The notes: a model not told the origin generated them from the sequence alone. A stretch of 64,000 nucleotides of DNA from Halomonas sp. YLGW01 (GCF_014840935.1 NZ_CP062005.1:1860001-1924000), one strand, 5' to 3'; shown: positions 19,602-29,140, counted from the first letter of the stretch. Numbers and translations are program-made.

Positions 19602-20180
19602 CTAGCGGATCACTACCGGCGTGCCAATCGCCACCATGTCGGCGAGGCGATCAATTTGCGAATTGGTCACCGCCACACAGCCCTGCGTCCAGTTGAAACG
19701 CCGATGGATGTCGGGATCGGCTTCACCTAGCCCATGAATACCGATGTATCCACCCAGCACGGTATCCTGCGGCGGCTGGCCCGTTCTGCGAAGATCGCTC
19801 ATGAAGTCACCATACTCCCGCGCGGTCATCATGCCGGCGTCCCAGGCCTCACGGGCGTGAGCCGCCGTGGGAAAGTCGAGCCCCAGGAAAATATGGAAAT
19901 CGCTGTCAAGCTTGACCCGGTTGATATGGAAGGTCCCCGTCGGCGTCGAGCGGTCACCTTCCCGCCGCAGGCGCTTCACGCCCCCGCGCCCCACCGAGAC
20001 CGGCGAGTAGCGCTCGACGACGTCCTGCCCCTGGTAGACGGTCAGGCTCTCGCTCGCATTATCGACGAGCAACCAGATACCGTGACTGGGGACTGAGTGG
20101 CTGCTAACGGAGGCGTGGGCACCCCACAGAGGAGTGCCCCACAAGACGATGAAGATCAATACACTGGCAAGACGGGTCAT
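19602..20180 (-). CDS. YkuD L,D-transpeptidase-family protein
   Basis: A 192-residue secreted enzyme. I chose ATG 20180 because it starts a proper signal peptide (MTRLASVLIFIVLWGTPLWGAHA); a longer frame to 20264 adds 28 residues with no signal features. The YkuD domain covers nearly all of the mature chain. It begins with IWLLVDNASESLTVYQG and ends with the catalytic block YIGIHGLG...FNWTQGCVAV, holding the His and Cys. No LysM is present, unlike the paralogue at 17732. This form with TQGC resembles the small YafK/ErfK-like enzymes, some of which cleave lipoprotein-peptidoglycan links, so a role opposite to that of its neighbour is possible. Confidence 0.82.
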   Translation of the reverse strand: MTRLASVLIFIVLWGTPLWGAHASVSSHSVPSHGIWLLVDNASESLTVYQGQDVVERYSPVSVGRGGVKRLRREGDRSTPTGTFHINRVKLDSDFHIFLGLDFPTAAHAREAWDAGMMTAREYGDFMSDLRRTGQPPQDTVLGGYIGIHGLGEADPDIHRRFNWTQGCVAVTNSQIDRLADMVAIGTPVVIR

Positions 20181-20274
20181 AATCGCATGGCGCACTAATC
20201 GCGCAAAATGTGGCTGAGAAAAATGGGGTTGTACGCGATTCCCCGTCACATGGCAACGCCCCATCGATCATGCC

Positions 20275-21507
20275 TCAGACAGGCAGCAAGGCGCCGACAC
20301 GGAACAGCTCACCCAGCGTCGTCACCCCTCTCTCCGCCTTGTCCAGCCCATCGCGAAACATCAGGCGCTCTCCCCGCGCGTGCAGTTCGTGTCTCAGTTT
20401 GTGTTCATCGATGTGGCGGAGAATCTGGCCATGATCGCCCTGTGTCGGCTGCCAGACTTCGAAGATCCCCGTCCGCCCCCGGAAGCCCAGGCCGTCGCAT
20501 TCGTCACAGCCGGACGCGACCCAGACCCGCTCTGGCACCTCGAGACCACTCGCATCCAACCAGCTGGCATCATGCTCACTGATAGGTTCCTGTCGACGAC
20601 AACGCTCACACAGCCGACGCACCAGACGCTGCGCGACGACCACGCCCAGGTTGGACGCGATTTCCTCGTCCTCGAGACCGCGCTGTCGCAGGGTGGAAAC
20701 CGCTCCCACCGCATCGCGGCTGTGCAGCGTCCCCATCACGGATCGGCCACTGACCGACACGCCAAAGGCCGCCTGGGCGGACGCGCTGTCGCGAATCTCG
20801 CCAATCAGCACATAGTCCGGATCCAGACGCAGGGACGCCAGGGTGCCGGAATAGAAACCCAGCCCCTTGGCGTCATCGACCTGAATCTGGTTGATCCCGG
20901 GTATCGAGTACTCGACGGGGTCCTCGAGGGTCATGACCTGGCTATCGCCAAGCGACAGGCGGTGCAGCAGGGTATACAGGGTGGTGGTCTTCCCCGACCC
21001 GGTAGGCCCCGTGACCAGCAACATGCCTCCGGTGGCATCCATCCACTTCTTGATCCAGCCGACCCCCTCGCCACTGATGCCCAGGCCTTCGATGTCCTCG
21101 AAGATCAGGGGAGGTGCCAGAAAGCGAATCGCCAGCTTCTCTCCGGCGAAGCAGTTCACGGCCGTCACTCGCAGAGTGAACTCCTTTCCGCGCAGCGAAG
21201 CGGAGAAGCTGCCCTCCGCCGACAACAGGGAGGGCAGCGGATCGAGACCGGCCATCACCTTGAGCTGGTTGACCAGCTGTCTGCCGCCGTCGACATCGAA
21301 CTCGGCGGCATCCACCATCATGCCGTCGATCCGCAGGCGCAGCCGATAGCTGGCCGGCAAGGGGTCCAGATGTATATCCGTCGCCCGCGCCAGCTCCGCA
21401 TCGTCGAGCAGGGCCATGGCCTCAGACGGTGTATGACGAGGGCCGGATGTCTCACTCATTTCGGTGTGGAGCTTTTTCAGCAGGTGCTGGCGTACGGGAC
21501 GTGGCAT
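20275..21507 (-). CDS. Orphan GspE/PilB-family secretion-type ATPase
   Basis: A 410-residue hexameric-ATPase family protein. Start ATG 21507 has AAGGAGT 7 bases upstream. An N-terminal N2-type domain (DIHLDPLPASYRLRLRIDGMMVD) is followed by Walker A GPTGSGKTTTLY, an Asp box (EDPVEYSIPGINQIQV), Walker B LIGEIRD and the His box GTLHSRDAVGA. The C-terminal zinc element is complete (CERCRR and CDECDGLGFRGR). Typical GspE/PilB proteins have 500-570 residues; this one lacks most of the N1 domain used to bind the inner-membrane partner. No pilin, pre-pilin peptidase, secretin or GspF/PilC gene is nearby, so its partner system is unknown. Confidence 0.88.
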   Translation of the reverse strand: MPRPVRQHLLKKLHTEMSETSGPRHTPSEAMALLDDAELARATDIHLDPLPASYRLRLRIDGMMVDAAEFDVDGGRQLVNQLKVMAGLDPLPSLLSAEGSFSASLRGKEFTLRVTAVNCFAGEKLAIRFLAPPLIFEDIEGLGISGEGVGWIKKWMDATGGMLLVTGPTGSGKTTTLYTLLHRLSLGDSQVMTLEDPVEYSIPGINQIQVDDAKGLGFYSGTLASLRLDPDYVLIGEIRDSASAQAAFGVSVSGRSVMGTLHSRDAVGAVSTLRQRGLEDEEIASNLGVVVAQRLVRRLCERCRRQEPISEHDASWLDASGLEVPERVWVASGCDECDGLGFRGRTGIFEVWQPTQGDHGQILRHIDEHKLRHELHARGERLMFRDGLDKAERGVTTLGELFRVGALLPV

Positions 21508-21996
21508 TGGTCGACTCCTTGACTCGTTACCTTGGCGTGAGAGCGTACACCTCAGAGGATCGAGCTGCCTCGGCGCGCAAGCCCCACCCACATTGCATCC
21601 TCGCTGTTACGCCCGCCGAGAGCAGGCCTGCCAGCACAACCGTATTTCGCGGCCCTGCCCGCGATACAGAAGCAGCAGGCGGGACATACAGAGCCTGAGG
21701 CCGTGGCTGCCCCATGCGCTTTCATCCTTTTTGCTTGGCAATTCACCCGAACTAATGACTAAGGTTAGTCTTCATCCAGAATCCGGCAACTCACGCATGA
21801 AGATCGGCCCCGCCACCAAGCCCCAACTTCCTACCAGGCCTGACTAGCCTTTTCGCCTGAGTGGGCCTGTGTTGCTCGCCCAGGCCGGTCAGCTCCGCTC
21901 CTCGGGAATAGTCCATTACTCGCCCGCTCCCCCTCGCCCTCATGGCAAGGTACCCTGACAGTCGGCACCAATCGTCATCCGAAGGAGTGCGCTGCA
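21508..21996. other. Intergenic region before the K+ channel-like gene
   Basis: This 489-base stretch has no gene I can support. It contains GACTAA-GG-TTAGTC, a 6-bp inverted repeat at 21757-21770, in a locally AT-richer patch. A weak promoter-like TTGGCA lies at 21735-21740 without a good -10. Open frames here show no family features or ribosome site. Confidence 0.6.
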
Positions 21997-22458
21997 TTGC
22001 TGAACACCATGCTGTCTGTTGGCCACCTGCTGGTAGTGATCGCGACCCTCGTGACCGTCGTCCTCTGCGTACTGCTGCACTACGAGGTGTCCATGGCCCT
22101 GAGCCGGCGAATGGAGCACTCCACCCACTCGCAACGTCAGCGCTTCCTGACCTTGATCTTCGGGCTGCTGGGCAGCCATATCGCCGAAATCTGGGCCTTC
22201 GCAGTGACCATGGAGCTGCTGCTCGACCTGCCCGGCAGTGGCGACGTGATCGGCATCACGGCACCGGGATTCCTGGACCTCGTCTATCTGTCGGCGATCA
22301 ACTTCACCACCCTGGGCTATGGCGACATGGTGCCGAGCGGTCCCATCCGCTTCATCATGGGCACGGAAGCCCTCACCGGCTTCATGCTGATCACCTGGTC
22401 GGCGTCACTGACCTTCCTCGAGATGCAGAAGCACTGGCGTACCAATCACTCGGACTAG
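21997..22458 (+). CDS. Small two-helix potassium channel-like membrane protein
   Basis: A 153-residue membrane protein of the ion-channel 2 type. Hydrophobic segments lie at about residues 8-27, 50-73, 92-104 (pore helix) and 115-137. The selectivity filter TTLGYGD (104-110) is the K+ channel signature. No cytosolic RCK/TrkA-N domain follows, so it would be an ungated or otherwise gated small channel. The start is TTG 21997: GAAGGAG ends 9 bases before it, while the next ATG is 21 bases away. Function as a K+ channel is family inference. It stands alone, with no transporter partner nearby. Confidence 0.75.
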   Translation: MLNTMLSVGHLLVVIATLVTVVLCVLLHYEVSMALSRRMEHSTHSQRQRFLTLIFGLLGSHIAEIWAFAVTMELLLDLPGSGDVIGITAPGFLDLVYLSAINFTTLGYGDMVPSGPIRFIMGTEALTGFMLITWSASLTFLEMQKHWRTNHSD

Positions 22459-22693
22459 GATGCCAAGCCGTATAGCGGTGAATCGTCGGCACCGTCCCCC
22501 GGCATCGCCGACGCCCCAGATCAGGCGCCCGGAATCGCTCGACATCCGCTTGAGGGGACGGTTGCCGTGTAGGCTGGCCGCTTCCCTGAGCAACCGCTCA
22601 GGCAGGGACTCGGGTAAGCCCATGCAAGGAAGACAGGGACGGCCTGAGAAAAGGCGCGGAGAGAAGGACTAGAAGAAGCTCCGTGGGATCGGC

Positions 22694-23206
22694 TCAGCGG
22701 ATGCCGGCCTTGCCCAACAATAGAGCCTCGTCGATGGGGACGAAGGTCGTGGCGGCCTGAATCAGCGAATCGGCGGTCAGGGCCGGCACACCGTAAACGT
22801 CTACCTGGACACCATGGCGCTGCCGCATGCGATTCACCAGCAGATCGAAATCGCCATCACCGGACACCAGTACGACGCGATCGACCTCGGCGGCCGCTTC
22901 GATGGCATCGAGGGCGATACCGACGTCCCAGTCGCCCTTGGCGGAGCCATCCCGTCGCTGGATGAAGGGCTTGAGTTTCACGTCGAAGCCGATGCTTCGC
23001 AGGATGGCCTGGAACTGGCGCTGTCGCGCATCACCGCGATCCACCGCATAGGCGTTGGCGATCACGACGACTCCGAACGACGCGAGACGCGCCCAGAAGG
23101 CATGGTAATCGAAGTGACGGCCATAGGCCTGACGGGTGGTGTAGTAGACGTTTTGCACGTCGACGAAGACGGCGACGCGGGGCGCGTCGCCAGGCGATGT
23201 AGCCAT
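22694..23206 (-). CDS. NYN-domain (LabA/DUF88) putative RNase
   Basis: A 170-residue cytoplasmic protein made almost only of a NYN (PIN-like) nuclease domain. Acidic positions expected for metal binding are visible: VAVFVDVQNVYY near the N-terminus, KGDWDVGIALDAIEAA in the middle and VLVSGDGDFDLLV after it. Families with this fold cut RNA, but targets of the LabA/DUF88 branch are mostly unknown. It follows a small conserved gene by 9 bases, and the two are probably co-transcribed. The set topA, DUF6586 gene, small gene recalls the order in Pseudomonas. Confidence 0.85.
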   Translation of the reverse strand: MATSPGDAPRVAVFVDVQNVYYTTRQAYGRHFDYHAFWARLASFGVVVIANAYAVDRGDARQRQFQAILRSIGFDVKLKPFIQRRDGSAKGDWDVGIALDAIEAAAEVDRVVLVSGDGDFDLLVNRMRQRHGVQVDVYGVPALTADSLIQAATTFVPIDEALLLGKAGIR

Positions 23207-23215
23207 CGGAGGCCC

Positions 23216-23452
23216 TCAGTGCACGGTGGCGGGGATTTCCGGCTCGTCGCTTTCTTCCTGCCACAGCTTGCTGCGGGTAATGGCATGGTCGATCATCTCG
23301 CGAGCCACCTCGAAGCGACTCTGACGCAGCAGGTCACCGGCTTCCTCGGAGAAGTTGATACGCAGCAGCGGTTCGCCTTCGCCTTCGGCATGGCGCAGCA
23401 CGATTTCACCGTCATTGAGTTCGACGATTTCCAGAACAGCGGTCTCTGACAT
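23216..23452 (-). CDS. Small conserved protein, next to topA block
   Basis: A 78-residue acidic protein (MSETAVLEIVELNDGEIVLRH) with no signal peptide or membrane helix. ATG 23452 is chosen because it gives a sequence beginning with a typical beta-strand pattern and has GGAGG about 12 bases upstream; the longer frame to 23509 would read through a terminator stem. The pattern of EIVL-rich strands, then INFSEEAGDLLRQSRFEVAREMIDHAI helices, resembles an uncharacterised protein I recall next to topA in Pseudomonas. Function unknown. Confidence 0.72.
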   Translation of the reverse strand: MSETAVLEIVELNDGEIVLRHAEGEGEPLLRINFSEEAGDLLRQSRFEVAREMIDHAITRSKLWQEESDEPEIPATVH

Positions 23453-23488
23453 TCTGGATGAAGCCTCCAGCTGATTGGGCAATAAAAA

Positions 23489-23515
23489 ACGACCATGGCG
23501 ATCATCCATGGTCGT
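23489..23515 (-). terminator. Intrinsic terminator of the topA-DUF6586 unit
   Basis: Perfect 10-bp stem ACGACCATGG / CCATGGTCGT, 7-base loop, followed on the minus strand by TTTTTTA. It lies before the start of the 78-residue gene, so that gene and the NYN gene need their own promoter or read-through. Confidence 0.85.
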
Positions 23516-23584
23516 TGTCGATGGGGTTAGGTTACCACCGCAGGGGCACAGCCGTCACCCGAGATTCTCCGTCGGGCGGAAGGC

Positions 23585-23616
23585 AGCGATGCACTGATTG
23601 GGCATCGTGCATCGCT
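23585..23616 (-). terminator. Hairpin downstream of the DUF6586 gene
   Basis: AGCGATGCAC and GTGCATCGCT are perfect 10-bp arms with a 12-base loop, 24 bases after the stop. No T-tract follows on the minus strand, so it is more likely a 3' stem placed before the real terminator. Confidence 0.35.
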
Positions 23617-23639
23617 TTCCTCCCCGCGCTATTGGCGAC

Positions 23640-24101
23640 TCACCACTCGACGCTGGTTTCGCGCAGTCGCGCCAGGGTCGCCTTGAACTCGGCGATGCAT
23701 CCCGCGAGCTCATCGCCCAGGTCACGCTGTCCGGCCACGGCGATGGTCATCGGGCTTGCCACCTCGCGCCGAGCCGCACCATCCACGCCATGCAGCGCCT
23801 GGAGGCGCCCCAGCAGCCAGCCAAGCCAACTCTCCGGCTGCGCCGCCAGCGAGCGAAGCTGGGTCAGTTCGGCCACGGGGCTAGCATCTGCGGCGAGCAG
23901 CTCCCGCCATTCGTGACGGGGCAGGCGCGCATGCTCGGTCAGCTCGCGCAGCGCCGAATTCAGCGAAAGCTCGAGCAACGCCAGCGCCCCCTCCTCAGCC
24001 GACTGACGACGGGCCACGGCGTGCTCGTCGTTTCCCGCCAGGACGGCCAGCAACAGCTCAGCCTGGTAGAGCAACTGATTCGTTCGACCGCTTGACGTCA
24101 T
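23640..24101 (-). CDS. DUF6586-like protein, translationally coupled to topA
   Basis: A 153-residue, mainly helical cytoplasmic protein ([18 protein letters not shown]). ATG 24101 overlaps the topA stop as ATGA, which fixes the start. A gene of this size and style lies immediately after topA in Pseudomonas, where it is annotated as DUF6586; I assign it on that basis and on the recurrent N-terminal [11 protein letters not shown] pattern. It carries no nuclease, kinase or binding motif I recognise. Coupling to topA suggests a related or dosage-matched role, but this is inference. Confidence 0.68.
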   Translation of the reverse strand: MTSSGRTNQLLYQAELLLAVLAGNDEHAVARRQSAEEGALALLELSLNSALRELTEHARLPRHEWRELLAADASPVAELTQLRSLAAQPESWLGWLLGRLQALHGVDGAARREVASPMTIAVAGQRDLGDELAGCIAEFKATLARLRETSVEW

Positions 24102-26740
24102 TTGCGCTTGTCCTCGACCTGCCATTTGCCTGCGTCGAAGGTAGCCTTCCAGCCGGTGGCTTTGCCATCCTCGTCGGTCATCACGAACTGCGACTTGGTC
24201 TTGCGCGAGAAGCGGATCTGGGTCGGACGACCATCCGGATCTTCGCTCGGCGCCTTGAGCAGGAAGTGGTACTTCTCCGGCAGCTCGTCGGCATGCGCCT
24301 TGAGCTCGCGCACCAGCGGCGGACGCGTTTCGCGATTCTTGGGGAACTGGCTGGCGGCAAGGAAGAGCCCACTGGCCCCATCACGCAGCACGTAGTGATC
24401 CTCGACCTTCTGGCAGGCCAGCTCCGGCATCGGGATCGGATCCATCTTGGGCGGCGCCACCTCGCCGCTCTTCAACAGCTTGCGGGTGTTCTTGCAGCTA
24501 TCGCTGGTACAGCCGAAGTACTTGCCGAAGCGCCCGCTCTTGAGCTGCATCTCGGCGCCGCACTTGTCGCACTCGATGACCGGGCCTTCATAGCCCTTGA
24601 TCTTGAAGTGGCCCTGCTCGATCTCGTAACCACCGCAATCGGGGCTGTTGCCGCAGATGTGCAGCTTGCGGGTCTCGTCGATCAGATAGCTGTCCATGGC
24701 CGTACCGCAGATGCCACAGCGGTGCTTGGCGCGCAGCGCATCGGTCTCGGCCTCGTCGCCGGCGTCGGCGGCCACCGCCTCGTCGCCCGGAATCAGGTCG
24801 ATGGTGGTCTTGCAGCGCTCCTTGGGCGGCAGGTTGTAGCCCGAGCAGCCCAGGAAGACCCCGGTCGAGGCGGTACGGATCTGCATCTTGCGACCACAGG
24901 TCGGGCAGTCGATATCGGTAGGCACCGGCTGGTTGGGCCGCATGCCCTCCTCGCTCTCGGCCACCTCGAGTTCCTTGCGGAATTCGCCGTAGAAGGCATT
25001 GAGCAGCTCGCGCCAGTTGCGTTCGCCTTCGGCCACCTCATCGAGGTTGTCCTCCATCCGCGCCGTGAAGGAGAAGTCCATCAGGTCCGGGAAGGACTCG
25101 CTGAGCCGCTCGGTGACGATATCGCCGAGCTTCTCGGCGTAGAAGCGGCGGCTCTCGAGCTTCACATAGCCACGATCCTGGATGGTCGAGATGATGGCGG
25201 CATAGGTCGAGGGCCGGCCGATGCCCCGCTTCTCGAGCTCCTTGACCAGGCTCGCCTCGGTGAAGCGGGCCGGCGGCTTGGTGAAGTGCTGCTGCGGATC
25301 CAACGTCTCGAGGTGCATCGGCGTGCCCTCGGCCAGATCGGGCAGCGACTGATCCTCTTCCTTCTTGCCGGCGGGCTTCATGACCCGAGTGTAACCATCG
25401 AACTTGAGCACCCGGCCCTTGGCCCGAAGCTCATACCCATCGACCTCTACCGTCAGGGTGCTCGACAGGTATTCCGCCGGCGTCATCTGACAGGCCACGA
25501 ACTGACGCCAGATCAGCTCGTAGAGACGCTCCGCGTCGCGCTCCATGCCGGCAAGATCCGTGGCCTTGTACGCCACATTGGAGGGGCGAATGGCCTCGTG
25601 TGCTTCCTGGGCGCCTTCCTTGCTCGAATAGCGGTTGGCCGCCTCGGGCAGATAGCGTGCGCCGTATTCCTCTTCGATATGGCCGCGCACCGCCTCGATC
25701 GCATCCTTCGACAGGTTGGTCGAGTCGGTACGCATATAGGTGATGTAGCCCGCCTCATAGAGGCGCTGGGCCATGGTCATGGTCTTCTTGACCGAGAAGC
25801 CCAGGCGACCGCTGGCGGCCTGCTGCAGGGTCGAGGTGATGAAGGGTGCATTGGGCTTGGAGCGGGTCGGCTTGTCTTCGCGACCGGTGATGGCAAGCGA
25901 GGCGGTCTTTAGCGCCGCGATGCGCTCCAGCGTCTCGGCTTCGCTGGTCGGCCGGAACGCCTTGCCATCCTGGCGCACCAGCTCGAAGCGGATCGGCGCG
26001 GCGCCCTGCTTCGTGTCGCCCGCCACCAGATCGGCATGGACATCCCAGAACTCCTCGGGCACGAAGGCGCGGATCTGGCGTTCGCGTTCGACGATCAGGC
26101 GCACCGCGACCGACTGGACTCGCCCGGCCGACAGGCCGCGGGCCACCTTGCTCCACAGAAGCGGCGAGAGCATGAAGCCCACTACCCGGTCGAGGAAGCG
26201 ACGGGCCTGCTGGGCCTCGACCCGAGGAATATTGAGCTGGCCGGGATCCTGGAAGGCCTCCTGGATCGCGTTCTTGGTGATCTCGTTGAAGACCACCCGC
26301 TTGTAGCGCTCAGGCTCGCCGCCGATGGTTTCCTGCAGGTGCCAGGCAATGGCCTCCCCTTCTCGGTCCAAGTCGGTCGCGAGATAGACGGCATCGGCCT
26401 TTTCGGCATGCTTCTTCAGCTCGGCGACCACCTTCTCCTTGCCGGGCAGGATCTCGTAGTTCGCTTCCCAGTCATGCTCGGGGTCGATACCCATGCGCCG
26501 GATCAACTGATCCCAGGCCTTGCGCTTCTTGTACGACGCCTTCTCGTCCGGCGACATCTTGCGGGTCGCCGCCGCCTGGCGAGCGCGCTCCTTGGGGTCG
26601 CTGGATGCCTTACCCGAGCCGCTGGTCGGCAGGTCGCGGATATGACCCACGCTCGACTTCACGATGTAATCGTTGCCGAGATACTTATTGATCGTCTTCG
26701 CCTTGGCCGGCGACTCGACGATGACCAGTGACTTGCCCAT
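24098..26740 (-). CDS. topA: DNA topoisomerase I
   Basis: An 880-residue type IA topoisomerase that relaxes negative supercoils. The TOPRIM domain starts at residue 1 ([15 protein letters not shown], then [14 protein letters not shown] with the acidic pair). The catalytic tyrosine is Tyr335 in [11 protein letters not shown]. The C-terminal part has several Cys4 zinc ribbons ([27 protein letters not shown]) and ends in a basic segment. ATG 26740 is used because GGAGC precedes it by 5 bases and it gives the standard [16 protein letters not shown] start. Normal length; all key residues present. Confidence 0.97.
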   Translation of the reverse strand: MGKSLVIVESPAKAKTINKYLGNDYIVKSSVGHIRDLPTSGSGKASSDPKERARQAAATRKMSPDEKASYKKRKAWDQLIRRMGIDPEHDWEANYEILPGKEKVVAELKKHAEKADAVYLATDLDREGEAIAWHLQETIGGEPERYKRVVFNEITKNAIQEAFQDPGQLNIPRVEAQQARRFLDRVVGFMLSPLLWSKVARGLSAGRVQSVAVRLIVERERQIRAFVPEEFWDVHADLVAGDTKQGAAPIRFELVRQDGKAFRPTSEAETLERIAALKTASLAITGREDKPTRSKPNAPFITSTLQQAASGRLGFSVKKTMTMAQRLYEAGYITYMRTDSTNLSKDAIEAVRGHIEEEYGARYLPEAANRYSSKEGAQEAHEAIRPSNVAYKATDLAGMERDAERLYELIWRQFVACQMTPAEYLSSTLTVEVDGYELRAKGRVLKFDGYTRVMKPAGKKEEDQSLPDLAEGTPMHLETLDPQQHFTKPPARFTEASLVKELEKRGIGRPSTYAAIISTIQDRGYVKLESRRFYAEKLGDIVTERLSESFPDLMDFSFTARMEDNLDEVAEGERNWRELLNAFYGEFRKELEVAESEEGMRPNQPVPTDIDCPTCGRKMQIRTASTGVFLGCSGYNLPPKERCKTTIDLIPGDEAVAADAGDEAETDALRAKHRCGICGTAMDSYLIDETRKLHICGNSPDCGGYEIEQGHFKIKGYEGPVIECDKCGAEMQLKSGRFGKYFGCTSDSCKNTRKLLKSGEVAPPKMDPIPMPELACQKVEDHYVLRDGASGLFLAASQFPKNRETRPPLVRELKAHADELPEKYHFLLKAPSEDPDGRPTQIRFSRKTKSQFVMTDEDGKATGWKATFDAGKWQVEDKRK

Positions 26741-27126
26741 AGTGCTCCAAATTAGTATCAGCCCGGGCCATGACGCCCCGAGGCAACAGCCGTTTGCCGA
26801 CATACATTAGCGGCAGAAAAATGCGCCTACCCTACCCCAGCGCCGGAAACGGCGCCAGTCATTGAGCCGACTCGCTATCTGACCCTAGACCGCGCTACTG
26901 GGCATCGGCAAGCTTTGGTGCTGCTTCACCCAGACGACTCAGGCTGTCATCTTGTGGTGACAGCATGGAGGTGCGCCCCGGTGCCGTCGGGCTTTTCAGC
27001 CGGCCGGGGGCGTGGTGTACTATGATGTAGTAAAATCACTACATGGCTATCTGCCATTCAGATCAAGCCACGCATCACGGTTGCCACTGTGCACCACCAG
27101 TCAAGCCAACTCGTCAGGAGAGACGC
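26741..27126. other. Divergent intergenic region topA / pyruvate kinase
   Basis: This 386-base region must hold the topA and pyk promoters. I see a 7-bp inverted repeat close to the pyk start (listed separately) and a TATGAT -10-like hexamer at 27021-27026 without a matching -35. An in-frame ATG at 27043 upstream of pyk lies inside the repeat and lacks a ribosome site. Nothing else is assignable. Confidence 0.6.
27025..27044. promoter_or_regulatory. Inverted repeat operator candidate upstream of pyk
   Basis: ATGTAGT and ACTACAT form perfect 7-bp arms with a 6-base AT-rich spacer, overlapping the end of the -10-like TATGAT. It recalls HexR half sites (TGTA/TACA), but the half sites are 10 bases apart instead of the usual 7, so another regulator is equally possible. 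Confidence 0.5.
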
Positions 27127-28584
27127 ATGTCGAATGCCCTAAACGGCCCCATCCGCCGCACCAAGATCGTCGCCACGCTCGGCCCCGCCAGCGACCGCGA
27201 GGGCGTGCTCGAGGAGATGATCGCTGCCGGTGTCGACGTCGTGCGACTGAACTTCTCTCACGGCTCGGCGGATGATCACCGTCACCGCTTGGGTCGTGTC
27301 CGTGAGATTGCCGACCGCCTAGGCCGGAGCGTCGCGGCTCTTGGTGACCTGCAGGGTCCGAAGATCCGCATCGCCCGCTTTGCCGATGGCGCCGTCCACC
27401 TGGAAGAAGGCCAGTCCTTCATCCTGGATGTGTCGCTGGACAGCAATGCCGGCGACGCGCAGCGCGTCGGCTGTGACTACAAGTCGCTGGCCGAGGACGT
27501 CGCAGCCGGCGACATGCTTCTGCTCGACGACGGCCGCCTGGTGCTGGAAGTGGAAAAGGTGAGCGCCCCCGAGGTGCACACCAAGGTAGTGGTGGGCGGC
27601 AAGCTCTCCAACAACAAGGGCATCAACAAGCAGGGAGGCGGGCTGTCCGCCGCGGCCCTGACCGACAAGGACAAGGCCGACCTGAAGACCGCCATCGATA
27701 TCGGCGTCGACTACCTGGCGGTCTCCTTCCCGCGCACGGCCGCCGACATGCTCGAGGCTCGCGAACTGCTGGGCGAGGCCGGAAAGGAGATTGGCCTTGT
27801 GGCCAAGGTCGAGCGCGCCGAGGCGGTGGCCGATGACGAGACCCTCGACGGCATCATCAAGGCCAGCGAGGCGGTGATGGTGGCCCGCGGCGATCTCGGC
27901 GTCGAGATCGGCGATGCCCAGCTGATCGGTGTGCAGAAGCGCATGATCAAGCGTGCCCGCAGCCTCAACCGTGCCGTGATCACCGCCACTCAGATGATGG
28001 AGTCGATGATCGAATCGCCGCTGCCCACCCGCGCCGAGGTCTTCGATGTCGCCAACGCCGTGCTCGACGGCACCGATGCGGTGATGCTCTCGGCCGAGAC
28101 CGCCGCCGGCGACTATCCGGTCGAGACCATCGAGGCGATGAACCGCCTGTGCCTGGGCGCGGAGCGCGAACGCAGCGCCCAGGAGTCCGGGCATCGCATG
28201 CACGAAGGGTTCAGCAAGACCGACGAGACCGTGGCCCTGTCGGCGATGTATGCCGCCAACCATCTGAAGGGGGTGGCCGCCATCGCCTGCATGACTGCCA
28301 CCGGCTATACCCCGCTGATCGCCTCGCGTATCCGTTCGGGCCTGCCGATCATCGGCTTCGCCCATAGCCCCATCGCCCAGCGGCGCATGGCCCTCTATCG
28401 CGGCGTAGTCTCGCTCTATTTCGACTCCGGGAACATGAACCCCGGCGAACTGAATGAGGCGGCCCTCAAGGAACTGACCGAGCGCGGCATCGCCAAGGCC
28501 GGCGATTACGTCATCCTCACCCGCGGCGAACACATGAACGCCCACGGCGGCACCAATACCATGCAGATCCTGGACGTCCAGTAA
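27127..28584 (+). CDS. pyk: Pyruvate kinase
   Basis: A 485-residue enzyme that converts phosphoenolpyruvate and ADP to pyruvate and ATP. ATG 27127 has AGGAG 7 bases upstream and gives the normal start ([15 protein letters not shown]). Motifs are intact: [22 protein letters not shown], the catalytic-loop segment [58 protein letters not shown] in the barrel, and a C-terminal allosteric domain ending [11 protein letters not shown]. The sequence style is closer to PykA than to PykF, but this I cannot settle without alignment. mgsA follows by 42 bases, forming a likely two-gene operon. Confidence 0.95.
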   Translation: MSNALNGPIRRTKIVATLGPASDREGVLEEMIAAGVDVVRLNFSHGSADDHRHRLGRVREIADRLGRSVAALGDLQGPKIRIARFADGAVHLEEGQSFILDVSLDSNAGDAQRVGCDYKSLAEDVAAGDMLLLDDGRLVLEVEKVSAPEVHTKVVVGGKLSNNKGINKQGGGLSAAALTDKDKADLKTAIDIGVDYLAVSFPRTAADMLEARELLGEAGKEIGLVAKVERAEAVADDETLDGIIKASEAVMVARGDLGVEIGDAQLIGVQKRMIKRARSLNRAVITATQMMESMIESPLPTRAEVFDVANAVLDGTDAVMLSAETAAGDYPVETIEAMNRLCLGAERERSAQESGHRMHEGFSKTDETVALSAMYAANHLKGVAAIACMTATGYTPLIASRIRSGLPIIGFAHSPIAQRRMALYRGVVSLYFDSGNMNPGELNEAALKELTERGIAKAGDYVILTRGEHMNAHGGTNTMQILDVQ

Positions 28585-28626
28585 CGGCCACGACGCCATC
28601 CATCGCGCAGAGAGGAAGGAGACACC

Positions 28627-29109
28627 ATGAGTGAGCAACGCCCAGGGCAGCAGACGACGCGCAACCTGCCGCGCCGCAAGCGCATCGCGCTGATCGCCCA
28701 CGACGGCAAGAAGGATGAGCTACTGGCCTGGGCGAAGCGCTGGCATGACACCCTGGCAACCCATCAGCTGGTAGGCACGGGCACCACGGCGACCCGCGTC
28801 TCCAAGGAGCTGGGACTCGAGGTCGAGGGGCTGATGAGCGGCCCGCTGGGCGGCGATCAACAGATCGGCGCCCGCATCACCGAGCAGGCACTGGATCTGT
28901 TGATCTTCTTCTGGGATCCCTTCGCCCCCATGCCCCACGACCCGGACGTCAAGGCACTGCTGCGCCTGGCCGCCCTGTGGAACATTCCCGTGGCATGCAA
29001 CGCCGCCAGCGCCGACTTCCTGATCAGCTCTCCGTATGTGAGCGAGGAATTCACGATCGGCATTCCCGATGCCGGCCGCTGGGTGTCGGCGCGGGTCGAG
29101 GGAGCCTAG
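28627..29109 (+). CDS. mgsA: Methylglyoxal synthase
   Basis: A 160-residue cytoplasmic enzyme that turns dihydroxyacetone phosphate into methylglyoxal and phosphate, a bypass of lower glycolysis when phosphate is short or triose phosphates build up. The family blocks are all present: IALIAHDGKKDEL, VGTGTTAT for phosphate binding, SGPLGGDQQIGARI with the catalytic Asp, and DPFAPMPHDPDVKALLRLA. GAAGGAGA precedes the ATG. It sits right after pyruvate kinase and ahead of a bidirectional terminator, so both triose and pyruvate nodes could be controlled together. Confidence 0.96.
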   Translation: MSEQRPGQQTTRNLPRRKRIALIAHDGKKDELLAWAKRWHDTLATHQLVGTGTTATRVSKELGLEVEGLMSGPLGGDQQIGARITEQALDLLIFFWDPFAPMPHDPDVKALLRLAALWNIPVACNAASADFLISSPYVSEEFTIGIPDAGRWVSARVEGA

Positions 29110-29140
29110 CCCCTCCGACGCCCGTCCGTCGAAGTCATGC

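Noticed and set aside
21508-21996. tRNA or small RNA gene in the long gap
   Set aside because: No cloverleaf, CCA end or terminator-backed transcript could be recognised.
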